DNA from: Lolium rigidum
Taxonomy: Eukaryota > Streptophyta > Magnoliopsida > Poales > Poaceae
Assembly: GCF_022539505.1 (NCBI RefSeq)
Contig: NC_061510.1
Location: 275,114,330-275,178,329 of the forward strand
Direction: 5' to 3'
DNA: 64,000 nucleotides
The translations under genes were made by a program, and so were the position numbers. The notes under the pieces were generated by a model, which searched no databases, was not told where the DNA came from, and saw only the letters and a list, made by a program, of their open reading frames with translations. This document shows, piece by piece, positions 11,502 through 23,132 of the stretch (within the stretch, counting starts at the first letter, position 1; every line of letters begins with the position of its first letter).

Positions 11502-13193
11502 ATGGGTAAACCTCGCGATACTAAGGTCGCCATATTACCATCCACTACAAGAAAAGGTACAACTCTGAGTACCTCTGCTGCTCTTGATTCACCATCTGTG
11601 ATAAGTAAACTTGTTTCACCTCCACAAGCTTCAAATGCTGGTACTTCTGCTGAATCTGAAAACTCCTCTTATAATTTTGATGATGCTTCCGCTGTGCTTG
11701 ATAATGATGGTTCGTTAGGATCTTTTCTAGATGCTACAATTGCTAGGTCTAGACAAATTGAAAATACTGAAACTCCTAATGAAAATGCTGCTACACTCGT
11801 TAATTCACCCGAGTCCGTTGAATACTCTAGTGATGATCTTGATGAAGATTATGTGGAACTTGATGATGATTTTATTGAAAAATGCAATGCTACTACCGAT
11901 GCAAGAAAAATTAAAAAGTTGCTTGCGAACATACTTGTTAGATATAAACTGTCTCCTGATCCTAAATTTGCCACATCTCCTATAAACATTAAGGATAAAG
12001 ATTATGATTTTTCTCTTGATCTATCTCATATAGCTATTGTTGAGAAAACACCCTTTTGTGGTACTGAAAAAGAAAGTGCTGTTGAACACATGATTGAGTT
12101 ATCTACTCTGAGTAGCTTGTTTTCTGATGATGTTAAGAAGCGTACTTACTTTGTTGCTAAATTTTTTCCATTCTCATTAAAGGATGACGCTAAAACTTGG
12201 TATAATAGTTTGCCACCTGATTCTATTAATAGTCCAAAAGAATTGCTTGATGTTTTCTTTCGGAAATACTTTCCTGCTAGTGCTCAACATATTGCTTTGC
12301 AGAGAATTTATAATTTTGACCAGGAAGATGGAGAGAAATTACCTGAGGCTTGGGCGAGATTTTGCTCTCTTATTAGAGCTCGGCCTGAACATGATTTAGA
12401 AAAGCATGATTTACTTGATATATTTTACAGTGGACTAACCATTGAGTATAGGGCATACCTAGATAGCTGTGCTGGTTGTGTTTTCAGGAAAAGAACTCCA
12501 GACGACGCTGAAGAATTATTGGCTAAAATAGGCCAGAATCATGATGATTGGACTACACCTGAACCAACCCCAACACCGATACTGAAGAAGAGGGGTATGA
12601 TTAAATTAAATGATGAAGATATGAGGGAAGCTAAGAAGGCTCTTATGGAGAAGGGTATTAAACCTGAAGATGTGAAGAGTTTACCTCCCATAGAAGATTT
12701 ATGTAAGATAACTCCCCCTTCATCCATGATTGAGGTACACTCTCTTGAACGCTTTACTAGAGAAGATATTCCGTATTCAAAACCTCCTCCACAATGCTTA
12801 GATGAATTTGATAATTATATTGTTAAGCAAGAAAATTTCAATATGAGAATAGAGAATCATTTAATGGAAAATTCTCAAGCTATTAGTGAATTGCATGGTA
12901 TTGTGGAGAGAACCTCCAATGATGTTAAGATGCTTATTAAACACTTTCATATGGTTCAAACTCAAATTGATCAACTCACTAAAGTGCAAAATGACTTGTT
13001 GGAAAATAATTCTAAAGAAAAACATGCTTATGAAGTAACAACTAGAGGCGGTGTTTCTACCCAGGATCCTCTATATCCCGAAGGGCATCCCAAAAGAGTT
13101 GAACAAGATTCTCAACGAACCGAAACTAGTGCTCCATCTAAGAAAAAGAAAAAGAAACATAAAACTGTTGTAGAATCCTCCGAGCCTCGTTAA
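11502..13193 (+). CDS. Element B gag polyprotein, 563 residues
   Basis: One open frame starts with ATGGGTAAACC, 58 bp after the PBS. Residues 1-140 are Ser/Asp-rich and probably disordered. A Retrotrans_gag core lies at about 215-350, with FFPFSLKDDAKTWYNSLP, a downstream YFPASAQHIA and a helix with EAWARFCSLI. The C-terminal third has a coiled-coil-like segment (about 435-500) and ends in a Lys-rich tail. No CCHC zinc knuckle is visible. The product would form the virus-like particle capsid. A short out-of-frame stretch (13,194-13,393) separates it from the protease segment. Confidence 0.85.
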   Translation: MGKPRDTKVAILPSTTRKGTTLSTSAALDSPSVISKLVSPPQASNAGTSAESENSSYNFDDASAVLDNDGSLGSFLDATIARSRQIENTETPNENAATLVNSPESVEYSSDDLDEDYVELDDDFIEKCNATTDARKIKKLLANILVRYKLSPDPKFATSPINIKDKDYDFSLDLSHIAIVEKTPFCGTEKESAVEHMIELSTLSSLFSDDVKKRTYFVAKFFPFSLKDDAKTWYNSLPPDSINSPKELLDVFFRKYFPASAQHIALQRIYNFDQEDGEKLPEAWARFCSLIRARPEHDLEKHDLLDIFYSGLTIEYRAYLDSCAGCVFRKRTPDDAEELLAKIGQNHDDWTTPEPTPTPILKKRGMIKLNDEDMREAKKALMEKGIKPEDVKSLPPIEDLCKITPPSSMIEVHSLERFTREDIPYSKPPPQCLDEFDNYIVKQENFNMRIENHLMENSQAISELHGIVERTSNDVKMLIKHFHMVQTQIDQLTKVQNDLLENNSKEKHAYEVTTRGGVSTQDPLYPEGHPKRVEQDSQRTETSAPSKKKKKKHKTVVESSEPR

Positions 13194-13393
13194 TGATCCT
13201 AATAGTATTTCTATTTCGATGCTGAAACTGAAAGTGGTAATGAACATGATAAAGATAATGATAAGAATGATGCTTCGATAAAGAAGAGGTTGAAGAAGAA
13301 CTCGAAAAGCATGCTAAAACTAAAAAGTATACTAAAGAAGATTTTATTGCTAAGAAACATGGTAATGAAAGAGAACCTTGGGTTCAAAAGCAA

Positions 13394-14165
13394 ATGCCTT
13401 TTCCTGCTAAGAAACTAAAATCAAAGGAAGAAGAACACTATAACAAATTCTGTGATTGGATGAAACCTTTATTCCCGCAAATACCTTTGACTGATGCTAT
13501 TAAATTGCCTCCTTATTCAAAGTATATGAAAGATATTGTGTCAAACAAAAGGAAAATTCCTAATGAGGAGATTTCCACTATGCTTACTAATTACTCTTTT
13601 AATGGTAAGGTTCCAAAGAAGCTTGGCGACCCAGGTATACCGACTATTCCTTGTTCTATTAAGAATAATTATGTTAGAACTGCTCTATGTGATTTGGGAG
13701 CGGGTGTTAGTGTTATGCCTTTCTCTCTTTATAAGAGACTTTATTTAGATAAGTTAATACCGACTGATATATCTTTGCAAATGGCTGATAAATCTACCGC
13801 TATTCCTGTTGGTATATGTGAGGATGTTCCTGTTCAAGTTACTAATAACCGCTTGATATTAACTCGATTTTGTTGTGTTGGAAATGCTCGAAGATGATAA
13901 TATGTCTATTATTCTTGGGAGACCTTTTCTCAACACCGCAGGGGCTGTTATTGATTGCAATAAAGGAAAAGTTACTTTCAATGTTGATGACAAGGAGCAT
14001 ACCATTTATTTTCCCAAGAGGATTGAGAAAGCATGTGGAGTTAATACAATTTCTAATGTGAGAACTATCAAAGTGGGAACCATTGATTGTCCTATATATG
14101 AGCCTGAACAAGGATATCAAAATATTATGATTGGATCAATGTCAATACAATTCAAGGTAACATGA
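13394..14165 (+). pseudogene. Element B aspartic protease domain, frameshifted
   Basis: The first frame (13,394-13,897) contains the retropepsin-like active-site motif DLGAGVSVMP (aspartate codon at 13,691) after a Lys-rich linker. Coding then moves to another frame (13,875-14,165) that holds the second hallmark, ILGRPFLNTAGAVID. The break between them lies near 13,875-13,897. The domain is of the clan AA type found between gag and RT in Athila elements. Reverse transcriptase should follow, but the sequence becomes noncoding at 14,166. Confidence 0.8.
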
Positions 14166-14856
14166 TTGATTTGAGGTTTAATTCTTCTTATGTTATGTAA
14201 AATTTATTTGGTGGCGAGACTTGATCACCCTTGTTAACAAATTCATTTTATATGCATAGAAGAGCTAAACATCATCTCTTTCTTCCTCCACTTGATCTAC
14301 TTGCTGTAGCACTTTTGTTTTGCAAAGTTCTTTAGTTAATTAGAGATTTCAAAATCTTTTTCTGCCCAGTAATAATAAATTTAATACCCAGAAATGTGCA
14401 TTTTTCAAAGTTTTCAAAAATTCACAATTTTTTTACCAGTAGTCCTATTTTTCGACGAGGCACCTGGGAACACCTGGGGATGACCAGTGGGGCACCCCAG
14501 GGTGGCACCCCACAGGCCGGCGTGGCCAGCAAGGGGGGCGCGCCACCCTGGCGTGTGGGCCCCTCCTTGCCCCACTTCATCATCTCTTCCTCCCACTCTC
14601 TTCTCTCTCCCGAAAAAACTCGCACCAGGTTCCTCTCACTCGCGTTTTTGCTCAAGAGCTCCAGATTTCTCGATCTCTTTGCTCAGCCTAGATTTCTGTC
14701 TGAAATTTGGCACATTTGCTCTCCGGTATGTGACTCCTCCGTTTATCCAAGTAGAATTTTGTTTAGTGGATTATATCTTGAATATTTTGCTGCTGTAGGT
14801 AACATGTTTAGTGAGCTTGCATGCTTGTTCTAAGTGGTAGAAACTAGTTTTGATGT
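14166..14856 (+). other. Element B spacer in place of pol
   Basis: There is no RT, RNase H or integrase motif in any frame. The stretch has a T-rich part, then a GC-rich block (14,455-14,570) resembling LTR leader composition, then a C/T-rich block. It marks the deletion or replacement of pol. Confidence 0.7.
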
Positions 14857-16074
14857 ATGATTAGTACTCTAGCAAGTTCCTATGGTAGTTTCCCTCAATT
14901 ATATGTCACCAAATCAAATTTTATAATGTTTGTTGAAAAATTTCAGAAAAGGAAGATGGATAATTGTAACTTTGGAGAAGTGTTTGAAAGAGAGACAACA
15001 AGCACGGGGAGGCCCTCGAGGTCATCCACCCGATTCAGGCAATCCTATAATGAGGACCTCATCGCACCAAGCTTCGCACCCGAAGAGGACAATGGAGTCC
15101 CTAATGCTTCATCCTTCCCATGTTATGACTTTTTGAGAAATGCAGGTTTGTTGGATGATTTCTTGACCCTTGTCGGTAAGGCAGGCTTAACCACCTATGT
15201 GGGAGATGAGAGTGAGCAATACTATACGCTCACTAAAATCTTTGTGGAGAGCTTCAAGTTCAACAATAAGCACTTTCGCCCGATAGTTTCATTCAAAATC
15301 TATGGTAAACCTATTACTATGAAGTTGGAAATTTTTTGTGCTGCATTGGGTATTGCCCCTGTAGGTACAGCAAGGAAGATCGAGGATAACCCCAAGGAAT
15401 TGCTGGAGCTCTATCGAGGGATCACCAATGATGATTGTCGCACCATTCAGCGTGGCAAGATAAGAAACATTCAACTCCCCGCCATTAAGTATTTTGCTTA
15501 TTACATCGGTACTAGCATTCTTGGTAGGGAGAACACTAGTAACATATCTAGCTATCACCTTGGTTTCTTAATTGCTGCACTCACTGGGGACACGCCTTAT
15601 CATCTTGGTGCTCTTGTTGCTCGCCGCTTGTCTAACAAGGGGCCTATATTTGGAGGAATTATTGCTTCGCGCGTTTTAGCATATTTATAGCTTCCTCTTG
15701 ACCCTACTGATGTAAAAATAACTTCTATGAGGCTCGATATTGCTGCTATGAAGAGTCACCAATTTGTTACGGCCGACTCTAGTTTAGATAACATTGTCTA
15801 TAGAATATTGTTTGCTGACGGGGAAGAGAGGGAAATCCTTTTGCCGCAGCCAGATTTGTTCAGTATTGACAGGAAACCATGGTCGCGCTCTAAGGAGGAG
15901 GTGGATGAGCAACTGAAGATACAAGGCTTCCACCAGCAGCATGACTCCGAGGACGCCGAGCCCTCTTATGACTACACCGTCACGTATCCGGGTGCTTCTT
16001 CCAGCACATACCCGGAATATGATCCATCTTCATCGTACTACGGAGGTGCTACTTCATGGGCACCATGGGATTGA
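14857..16074 (+). pseudogene. Element B third ORF at the env position (ATHILA ORF-1-like), one in-frame stop
   Basis: A reading frame of about 405 codons is broken by one TAG at 15,688-15,690; the same frame resumes and ends at 16,074. The first part has a basic, Ser/Thr-rich N-terminus (residues 30-70) and a globular region with a FRPIVSFKIYGKPITM strand pattern. The C-terminal part is acidic and rich in Ser, Tyr and Pro. The layout fits the ATHILA ORF-1 family, the extra ORF of Athila-lineage Gypsy elements. I see no clear signal peptide or transmembrane anchor, so a true envelope role is unsupported. Confidence 0.6.
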
Positions 16075-18432
16075 TCTCCACTTAGGCAAAAGCCTAAGCT
16101 TGGGGGGAGGTATACCGGCATCACTCATTCTTTGCATATTATGGTTGCTGGATACTTGTATATACTTGTTTAGTTTCTTTGAGTGGTTTTCTAATGAGAG
16201 GGAGATGATATTTGGGGAAGTGCTGCCTGAAAACAGATTCTGGGCTGTTACTAAAAAAATTCGTGTGCACAGCCAGAACGTTATTTTGAGTTTCAAATTT
16301 TTCTGCATGTTCCCCAGGTTGTTATCTAACTTTCATTAGTTGAACACTTTTCGAACTGAGCAACGGAAATTTTTTGTAAAAATCGATTTCTGTACTGCTG
16401 TCAGGTTTTGGCAGATTTCTGCCATCCTGCTTTTCTGTGTTTCTTCTAGTTTTCATTCTCTTGTTTTTGTTTTGTTTCTTTCCTAAAATACAAAAAGACC
16501 AAAAATATTTCTGTTGTTTCTCTTTACCATTTGTTATTTTGGTTTCTTGCTTTCATCTTGCTTTATTTGCTATCGTTGGTTGCTATAAGAAAACCCAAAA
16601 AGATTTTGCTTTGTTTGCTTATTTCCTTTTGTTCTTGTTCCCAATTCGAAAACACCAAAAACATTTGCTGTTCTTCTTTGGTTTTGTAAAGTTCATTATG
16701 GAGTTCAATGGTCTTCGTTGGTTGGAGCTGGGTTTTCATTCCGTATTATTCAAGCTACACAAGTGAAAAAGCAATAATGACAATCTACGACAATCTGATT
16801 GTGGTGAGAGGCTGGTATGAACTCTATTTGTTTTCATTTTTGTACATATACTCATCCATGTGAGCATGCTTAGTTGGTTCATGTGAGGTATATGTCATTT
16901 AAGAAAGTATAGTAGTTCATGATCTCTCATGATCAGCTCCAATTTATTAATATGAGTAGCATGTCATAAATATTTGCTTGCATTGTTTTATTCATAGATA
17001 GATATGATATTGTGGTATCCTCCTCTGAATAATTCACTTGAATCAACTTGGCACATGCTCACGCATGCATATGACTGAACAAATGTCAATTAAGCCTCGA
17101 TGATTTACTTTACCTCAGAGTTCTTGTATCACTTTTATACCTCTGTTAATTTATTTTTGTCGCAAGCATGATTATGACAGTTACTGCTCTCTTGATTGTC
17201 GCTTCCCAGTCTATTGCTAGCCTTCATTTGTAATGAGCGGGAACGCTGCTCGTGCTTCCAAACACATGAAAACCAGGTTATTCCAGAGTGTCCACCATAA
17301 ATACCTATGCATGGCATTTCAAACCATTCCAAGTAAATTCTCATGTGCTACCTTTAAACCTTCAAAATGCTTCTCAATTTGTGTCAATGTTTTATAGCTC
17401 ATGAGGAAGTATGTGGTGTTTATCTTTCAATCTTGTCATTTACTCCGGACGGACTTTCACCAATGGACTAGTGGCACATCCGCTTATCCAATAATTTTGC
17501 AAAAAGACCTGGCAACGGGGTTCCCAGCCCCAATTAATTAACTTTCATAAATTTACAAATAGACACTCCTCCATGGTATGTGATTGTTGGTCGGCACCCG
17601 AGGATTCGGTTAGCCATGGCTTGAGAAAGCAAAGGTGGGGAGGAGTGTCATCTAAATAAAACTAAAATAAAAAGGCACTCCTTCATGGTATGAGATTGTT
17701 GGCAGTGCACCCGAGGATTCGGTTAGCCATGGTTTGTGAAAGCAAGGTTGGAAGGAGTGCCACCCAAAAATAAAATTTCATGGGAGTCGCTCTTGAAAGT
17801 CTGGTTGATGAGGTAGTTAGAGTACCCATTACCATTCGTTGACAACAACAAACACCTCTCAAAACCATTTTACTTCTGTCTTTAGAAAAAAATGAAAAGC
17901 TCTAGCACATGTTAATCCCTGCTTCCCTCTGCGAAGGGTCAATCTTTTACTTTTACATTGAGTCTCCATCCTTTCTTTGAGTACTTTCTTGAGAGCACAA
18001 CTGTCATTCTTAGTATAATATGCTTGTTCCAAAATGTGATTAATTGTGGTATAACTTTGATGCTTTTATCTTTGATAAATCTCCACTTCCATTCTTTCCA
18101 TGAACCTCAAAGGTGCCCAAGCATTTATGTTTTGCTATACAAACACGGGCAAGCGAGATACCACTTTATCATATCCTTTTATGAACATTGCAATCCCGCT
18201 GATAGACATGATTCATGATGCTTATTATTAATTTGTTGGTACCTTTTCCATGATTGATATAGCTATTAGATGATTTTATTTGCATGTATCTTATTATGAA
18301 TTGCTTAAGTACTTGCCATATCATGAGAATATTTACATCATATGAGCAAATGTGTTCGTGAAAGTTCTTTTATCGCACTCGCTTGTTAACTGAATTGCTT
18401 GAGGACAAGCAATAAGCTAAGCTTGGGGGAGT
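16075..18432 (+). other. Element B noncoding 3' internal region and polypurine tract
   Basis: A PPT-like copy (aagcttggggggagg) occurs at about 16,096, and the functional one (gctaagcttgggggagt) at 18,416-18,432 just before the 3' LTR. Between 16,430 and 16,690 the sequence is T-rich, with recurring ttttgtttgtt-like words. Two near-copies of a 120-bp segment (about 17,565-17,645 and 17,680-17,760) read ggtatg..gattgttgg..cacccgaggattcgg. The block with hairpin ccctctgcgaaggg at 17,925-17,938 is shared with A and F. Confidence 0.75.
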
Positions 18433-19829
18433 TGATACATCCAAAACGTATCTACTTTCCCGAACACTTTTGCTATTGTTTTGCCTCTAATTTGTGTATT
18501 TTGGATACAACTAACACGGACTAACGCTGTTTTCAGCAGAACTGCTCTGGTGTCTCATTTTTGTGCAGAAATCCAACTTTCGGGAAAATCCTCGGAATTT
18601 ATGCGGAAGGTCCTATTTTCCCAAAATATTGGCGGAGCCGTAAGGGCAAGCCAGGTGGGGCCCGAGGGCCCCACACGCTAGGCCGGCGCGGCCCAGGAGG
18701 GGGGCGCGCGGCCCTAGTGTGTGGCGGCCTCGGCTGGCCCCCGACGTCCTCCTTCAGACTACTTATTGCCTTCGACCTAAAAACGCATGGGGGAGAGTCG
18801 AAGTCGCCAGAAACCATCCAGTACGCCGCCACCGTCGCGAAACTCCGTCTCGGGACCAGAAACTCCGTTCTGGCACCTCGCCGGGACGGGGAATTGGAGG
18901 AGATCATCGCCACCATCATCACCGACGCCTCTCCATCGACCAGCCATGTTTCCCCCATCTATGTGTGAGTAATTCCCCCACTGTAGGCTGAAGGGGATGG
19001 TAGGGATTGGATGAGATTGGTCATGTAATAGTCATAAGATTGTTAGGGCATGGTGCCTAGTATCCGTAGATGTTACTTTTATGATATTGTTGCAACTTGT
19101 TATGCTTAATGCTTGTCACTAGGGCCCGAGTGCCATGATCTCAGATCTGAACATGTTATTGATTCATGAAGATATTCGTTGTTTATGATCTTACCTGCAA
19201 GGTGTATACACATGTCGCTGTCCGGAACCCGAGGCCCCAAAGTGACAGAAATTGGGACAACCGGAGGGGAAGGCGGTGATGTGAGGATCACATGTGTTCA
19301 CGGAGTGTTAATGCTTTGCTCCGGTGCTCTATTAAAAGGAGTGTCTTAATTTCCAGTAGATTCCCTAGAGGCCCGGCTGCCACCGGCTGGTAGGACAAAA
19401 GATGTTGTGCAAGTTTCTCATTGCGAGCACGTACGACTAAATATGGAACACATGCCTATTGATTGATTAGTACTTGGATACCGTTTTATTATTATTTGCA
19501 AATGCCCTGCTTTGATTGTTACATGAGTTTCTCTCATCCATGCAACGCCCGTTCATCCATCCCTGTGCCTACGATATTTTAATCTCGTTGTTTACTATAA
19601 TCACTACTGCTGTCTTTGTTACTCTGCTTCGTTATTTCACTACCGCTATCGCTATAAAACGTTACTACTCGATAAACTCTTGCGAGCAAGTCCGTTTCCA
19701 GTGCAGCTGAATTGACAACTCCGCTGTTAAGGCTTTCAAGTATTCTTTGTCTCCCCTTGTGTCGAATCAATAAATTGGGTTTTACTTCCCTCGAAGACTG
19801 TTGCGATCCCCTATACTTGTGGGTCATCA
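18433..19829 (+). repeat. Element B 3' LTR (1,397 bp)
   Basis: It begins TGATACATCC after the polypurine tract and ends gggtcatca. The target duplication tggcg follows at 19,830-19,834. Confidence 0.92.
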
Positions 19830-19834
19830 TGGCG

Positions 19835-20113
19835 GCGCCCCGTGGCCCCACTTCGTTTCTCCCTCGGTCTTCTGGAAGCTTCGTGGAAAAATAAGCCCCT
19901 GGGCGTTGATTTCGTCCAATTCCGAGAATATTTCCTTACTAGGATTTCTGAAACCAAAAACAGCAGACAACAGAATCGGCTCTTCGGCATCTCGTCAATA
20001 GGTTAGTGCCGGAAAATGCATAATAATGACATATAATGTGTATAAAACATGTGAGTATCATCATAAAAGTAGCATGGAACATAAGAAATTATAGATACGT
20101 TTGAGACGTATCA
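19835..20113 (-). repeat. Element A' 5' LTR, U3-side part
   Basis: This is the continuation of the LTR interrupted by B. It ends on the plus strand as gagacgtatca at 20,113, which is the TGATACGTC start on the minus strand, and aligns with 5,878-6,155 of element A in reverse. Confidence 0.88.
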
Positions 20114-20721
20114 GAGCGTTGAGAGGCTTCTATTCACCACTTCCGTTTGTCCGTCCGTTTGCGGATGTGAGGATAATGAAAACAAGAGTTGACTCCAAAC
20201 TTTGCCATGAGCGACTTCCATAGATAACTCATAAACTTGACGTCTCGATCCGACACAATGCTTGCCGGTATTCCGTGTAGGCGAACGACTTCCCTGAAAA
20301 ACAACGAAGCAACGTGTGAAGCATCATCAGTCTTATGGCATGGTATGAAATGAGCCATTTTAGAGAACCTATCCACTACCACAAAGATTGAATCATGACC
20401 ATGTTTTGTTCGTGGCAAGCCTAGTACAAAATCCATGCTTATATCGGACCAAGGAGCATATGCAATCGGTAAAGGTGTGTAAAGGCCGTAAGGGTTGGTG
20501 GTAGACTTAGCTTGTAAGCATGTTGTGCAACGGTTGCATAGGTGCTCCACATCTCGCTTCATCTTTGGCCAATAGTAATGTGTTGATAGCATTGAGAACG
20601 TTTTGTCGCGTCCGAAGTGTCCCATGAGACCACCCCCATGTGACTCTTGCAAAAGCAACTTACGAAGAGAAGACTCGGGTATGCAAATTTTGTTAGCTTT
20701 AAACAAGTAGCCATCATGCAA
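20114..20721 (-). pseudogene. Element G integrase, truncated by A'
   Basis: The frame starts upstream with the H2C2 zinc-binding part ([14 protein letters not shown], then CNRCTTC) and runs into the catalytic core with two of three acidic residues visible (DISMDFVLG and [10 protein letters not shown]). A frame change near 20,170 precedes the segment that should carry the third acidic residue, and the gene ends at the A' LTR. It would have integrated the cDNA; it cannot now. A few frameshifts separate it from the RNase H segment at 20,797. Confidence 0.85.
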
Positions 20722-20796
20722 ATAGAAATCATCAAATCCTCTTTCAACAAAACACTTTGCAAAGATGGATCCAAAGAAAATGTCGGAAGTGTAAAG

Positions 20797-22581
20797 TTAT
20801 TTTATTTCCTCAAGACCCAAAACATGAAATTCCAAGCGAGTGAGCAAAAGATTATTCTTGCGGGAAAGAGCATCCGCTACCACATTTTCCTTTCCCTTTT
20901 TGTATTTGATAATATAAGGCAAGGACTCGATAAACTCAACCCACTTAGCATGCCTTTTGTTCAAATTGGTTTGGCTTTTCAAGTACTTTAAGGACTCATG
21001 ATCGGAATGAATGACGAATTCTTTCGGCCAAAGGTAATGTTGCCAAATTTCAAGAACACGAACCAAAGCAGAAAGTTCCTTGTCATATATAGGATAGTTT
21101 AGGCGTGCGCCATCCAACTTCTCGCTATAGTATGCCACGGGTTTTCCATCTTGCATAATGACTCCACCAATACCGAGTCCACTCGCATCACACTCAATCT
21201 CAAAAGTTTTTGCAAAGTTCGGAAGAACGAGAAGTGGTGCCTCTGTAAGGTGCTTTTTCAACTCATCGACATCATTTTGTTGGGCCTTGACCCACACAAA
21301 TGGAACATTATTTTTCGTAAGCTCGTTCAAAGGGCAAGCAATGGTGCTAAAATCTTTCACAAAACATCGATAGAAGCCGTCAAGTCCATGGAAACTTTGA
21401 ACTTGACCAACGGTGGTAGGCGTGGGCCAATTATGAATGGCCTGAACCTTCGAAGAGTCCACTTCAATTCCATTGCCAGAAACAACAAACCCAAGAAAAA
21501 CCAACTTGTTTTGTGCAAAGGTGCATTTAGGAAGATTTGCAAAGAGTTTCTCGCGGCGCAAGATGCATAAGACTTCTCTCACATGTTGCACATGGTCCTC
21601 GAGATTTTTGTTGTAAATGATAATATCATAGAAATAAACAACCACACTCTTGCCAATGAGAGGTCTCAAGATATGGTTCATAAGAAGCATAAAAGTGGAT
21701 GGGGCATTGGAAAGACCAAATGGCATGACAAGCCATTCATAGAGACCAAGTTTGGTCTTGAAGGCCGTCTTCCATTCATCACCAATCGCCATGCGGATTT
21801 GGTGGTAGCCACTACGCAAATCTACCTTAGAGAAAATTGTGTCACCACTCAACTCATCAAGCATGTCATCTAGACGCGGAATGGGATGGCGGTATCGAAC
21901 GGTAATGGCATTGATGGGACGACAATCCATACACATTCTTTGCAACTCATCCGGTTTTGGAACTAGAATGACCGGTACCGCACAAGGGCTAAGGATTTCA
22001 CGGACGTACCCTTTAGCAAGGAGATCTTGTATTTGGCGTTGTATCTCCTTTGTGTCTTCGGGGTTGGTGCGGTAGGCGGCGCGGTTTGGAAGGGGAGCTC
22101 CGGGTATGAGGTCGATGCGGTGTTCGATGCCCCTAAGCGGTGGTAGTCCATGAGGTATTTCATCAGGGAAGAAATTTTGAAATTCCTTCAAAAGAGACAA
22201 CAAAGACGAAGGAATGTTGGTTAAGGTGTTAGTCTCCGACGATGGCCCCTTGCAAATGAGCACATAGTGCAAAGTGGTGGATGGGTTTTCTTTCACTTCT
22301 CTCCACTCGCTTTTGGTGGCAATGAGGACACTCTTTATCTCACTCATGTATGGATTGTGGCGCTCACTCTCTTTTAGGTGGGTTGCTCCCTCTCCTCTCA
22401 AGTCACCATGGTGGTTGTGTTGTTGTGCCCTCGCTAAAGCCTTCACATTGTCCGTGATGATTTGGCTAGGCGTCATTGGGCGAAGCTCAAACTTCTTGTC
22501 CTTGACCTTGAAGGTGTATACATTTGAGTGACCATCATGTATAGCCTTCTTGTCATATTGCCATGGGCGGCCAAGCAACAT
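20797..22581 (-). pseudogene. Element G reverse transcriptase and RNase H, active site altered
   Basis: This is an open frame of 594 residues. RT fingers and palm occupy about 150-330 ([16 protein letters not shown], then [12 protein letters not shown]), connection to about 430, and Ty3-type RNase H about 440-570 ([15 protein letters not shown], then [18 protein letters not shown]). The catalytic box should read YxDD but reads YFYD at residues 316-319 (first aspartate replaced by Tyr, codon at 21,628-21,630), so polymerase activity is presumably lost although the frame is open. Confidence 0.9.
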
Positions 22582-23132
22582 GTGTCACACTCAATGGTGT
22601 CTTCGTAAGGGCCGATCTTGAAGTTGACGGTGACGGTGTGTTGTATCTTGACGTTGCCCTTGTCACTCAACCATTGGAGATGGTATGGGTGTGGATGCTT
22701 GCGGAGTGTGAGGTTGAGCTTCTCACGCAACTTGGTGCTTGCAAGGTTGTGGCAACTTCCTCGATCTATGATGACCTTGATGGAGTTGCCACCAATGCCG
22801 GCACTAGTTTGGAAGATGTTGCACCGTTGGTCTTCTATAGCTTGTGTTTTAGTTGTTAGCACCCTTGTGACCACAAGTAAGGGGCTTGGGTCATGTAAAC
22901 ATAAGAGGGGGTCTTCTCCGCTTTCTTCATCGTAATCTTCTTCATTGGCGACGATGGTTTGGACAAGAGCTTCATATTCACCTTCACTTAGCGTCTCTAT
23001 TTCACCATTCTCCATAGTGATCATGACTTTGGTATTCTTGCACTCGAAGGACTTGTGGCCTTGTGTTCCACACTTGAAGCAAGTGACATTGGAGGGTCCC
23101 GTAGAGGCCTTTGAGGAGGCGGTTGAAGTCAC
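22473..23132 (-). pseudogene. Element G nucleocapsid zinc knuckle and protease
   Basis: The frame carries a CCHC zinc knuckle (CFKCGTQGHKSFEC) near residues 19-32, an acidic linker, and a retropepsin-like segment in which the active-site box reads VIIDRGSCHNLAS. The usual Gly after the aspartate is Arg. The frame overlaps the start of the RT frame by about 100 bp in another phase, which points to a frameshift close to 22,500-22,580. Confidence 0.82.

Larger units (their letters stand above)
10031..19829 (+). mobile_element. Element B: complete Athila-like Gypsy element lacking RT and integrase
   Basis: The element is bounded by LTRs of 1,384 and 1,397 bp with TGATAC...ATCA ends and by a perfect 5-bp target duplication tggcg. 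Inside are a PBS, an intact-looking gag, a broken protease, then, directly after a 690-bp gap, an env-position ORF and 2.3 kb of noncoding DNA ending in a polypurine tract. The order gag-protease-(no pol)-ORF means that reverse transcriptase, RNase H and integrase have been lost. Transposition would need these activities in trans. It inserted into the 5' LTR of A'. Confidence 0.9.
7481..20113 (-). mobile_element. Element A': truncated Gypsy element, 5' half only, split by element B
   Basis: Read on the minus strand the element has a 5' LTR (20,113-19,835 joined to 10,030-8,716 across element B), a tRNA-Asp-type PBS (8,704-8,687), a leader and a gag remnant that stops at the edge of element A. 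The reconstructed LTR is about 1,594 bp, close to the 1,603 bp LTR of A, and resembles it throughout. The rest of gag, pol and the 3' LTR are missing. On the right it enters the integrase of element G at 20,113/20,114. Confidence 0.85.

Noticed and set aside
20647..22935. Plus-strand frames of 70-140 residues opposite element G pol
   Set aside because: They are antisense shadows of the RT/RNase H and integrase frames, with biased composition and no homology.
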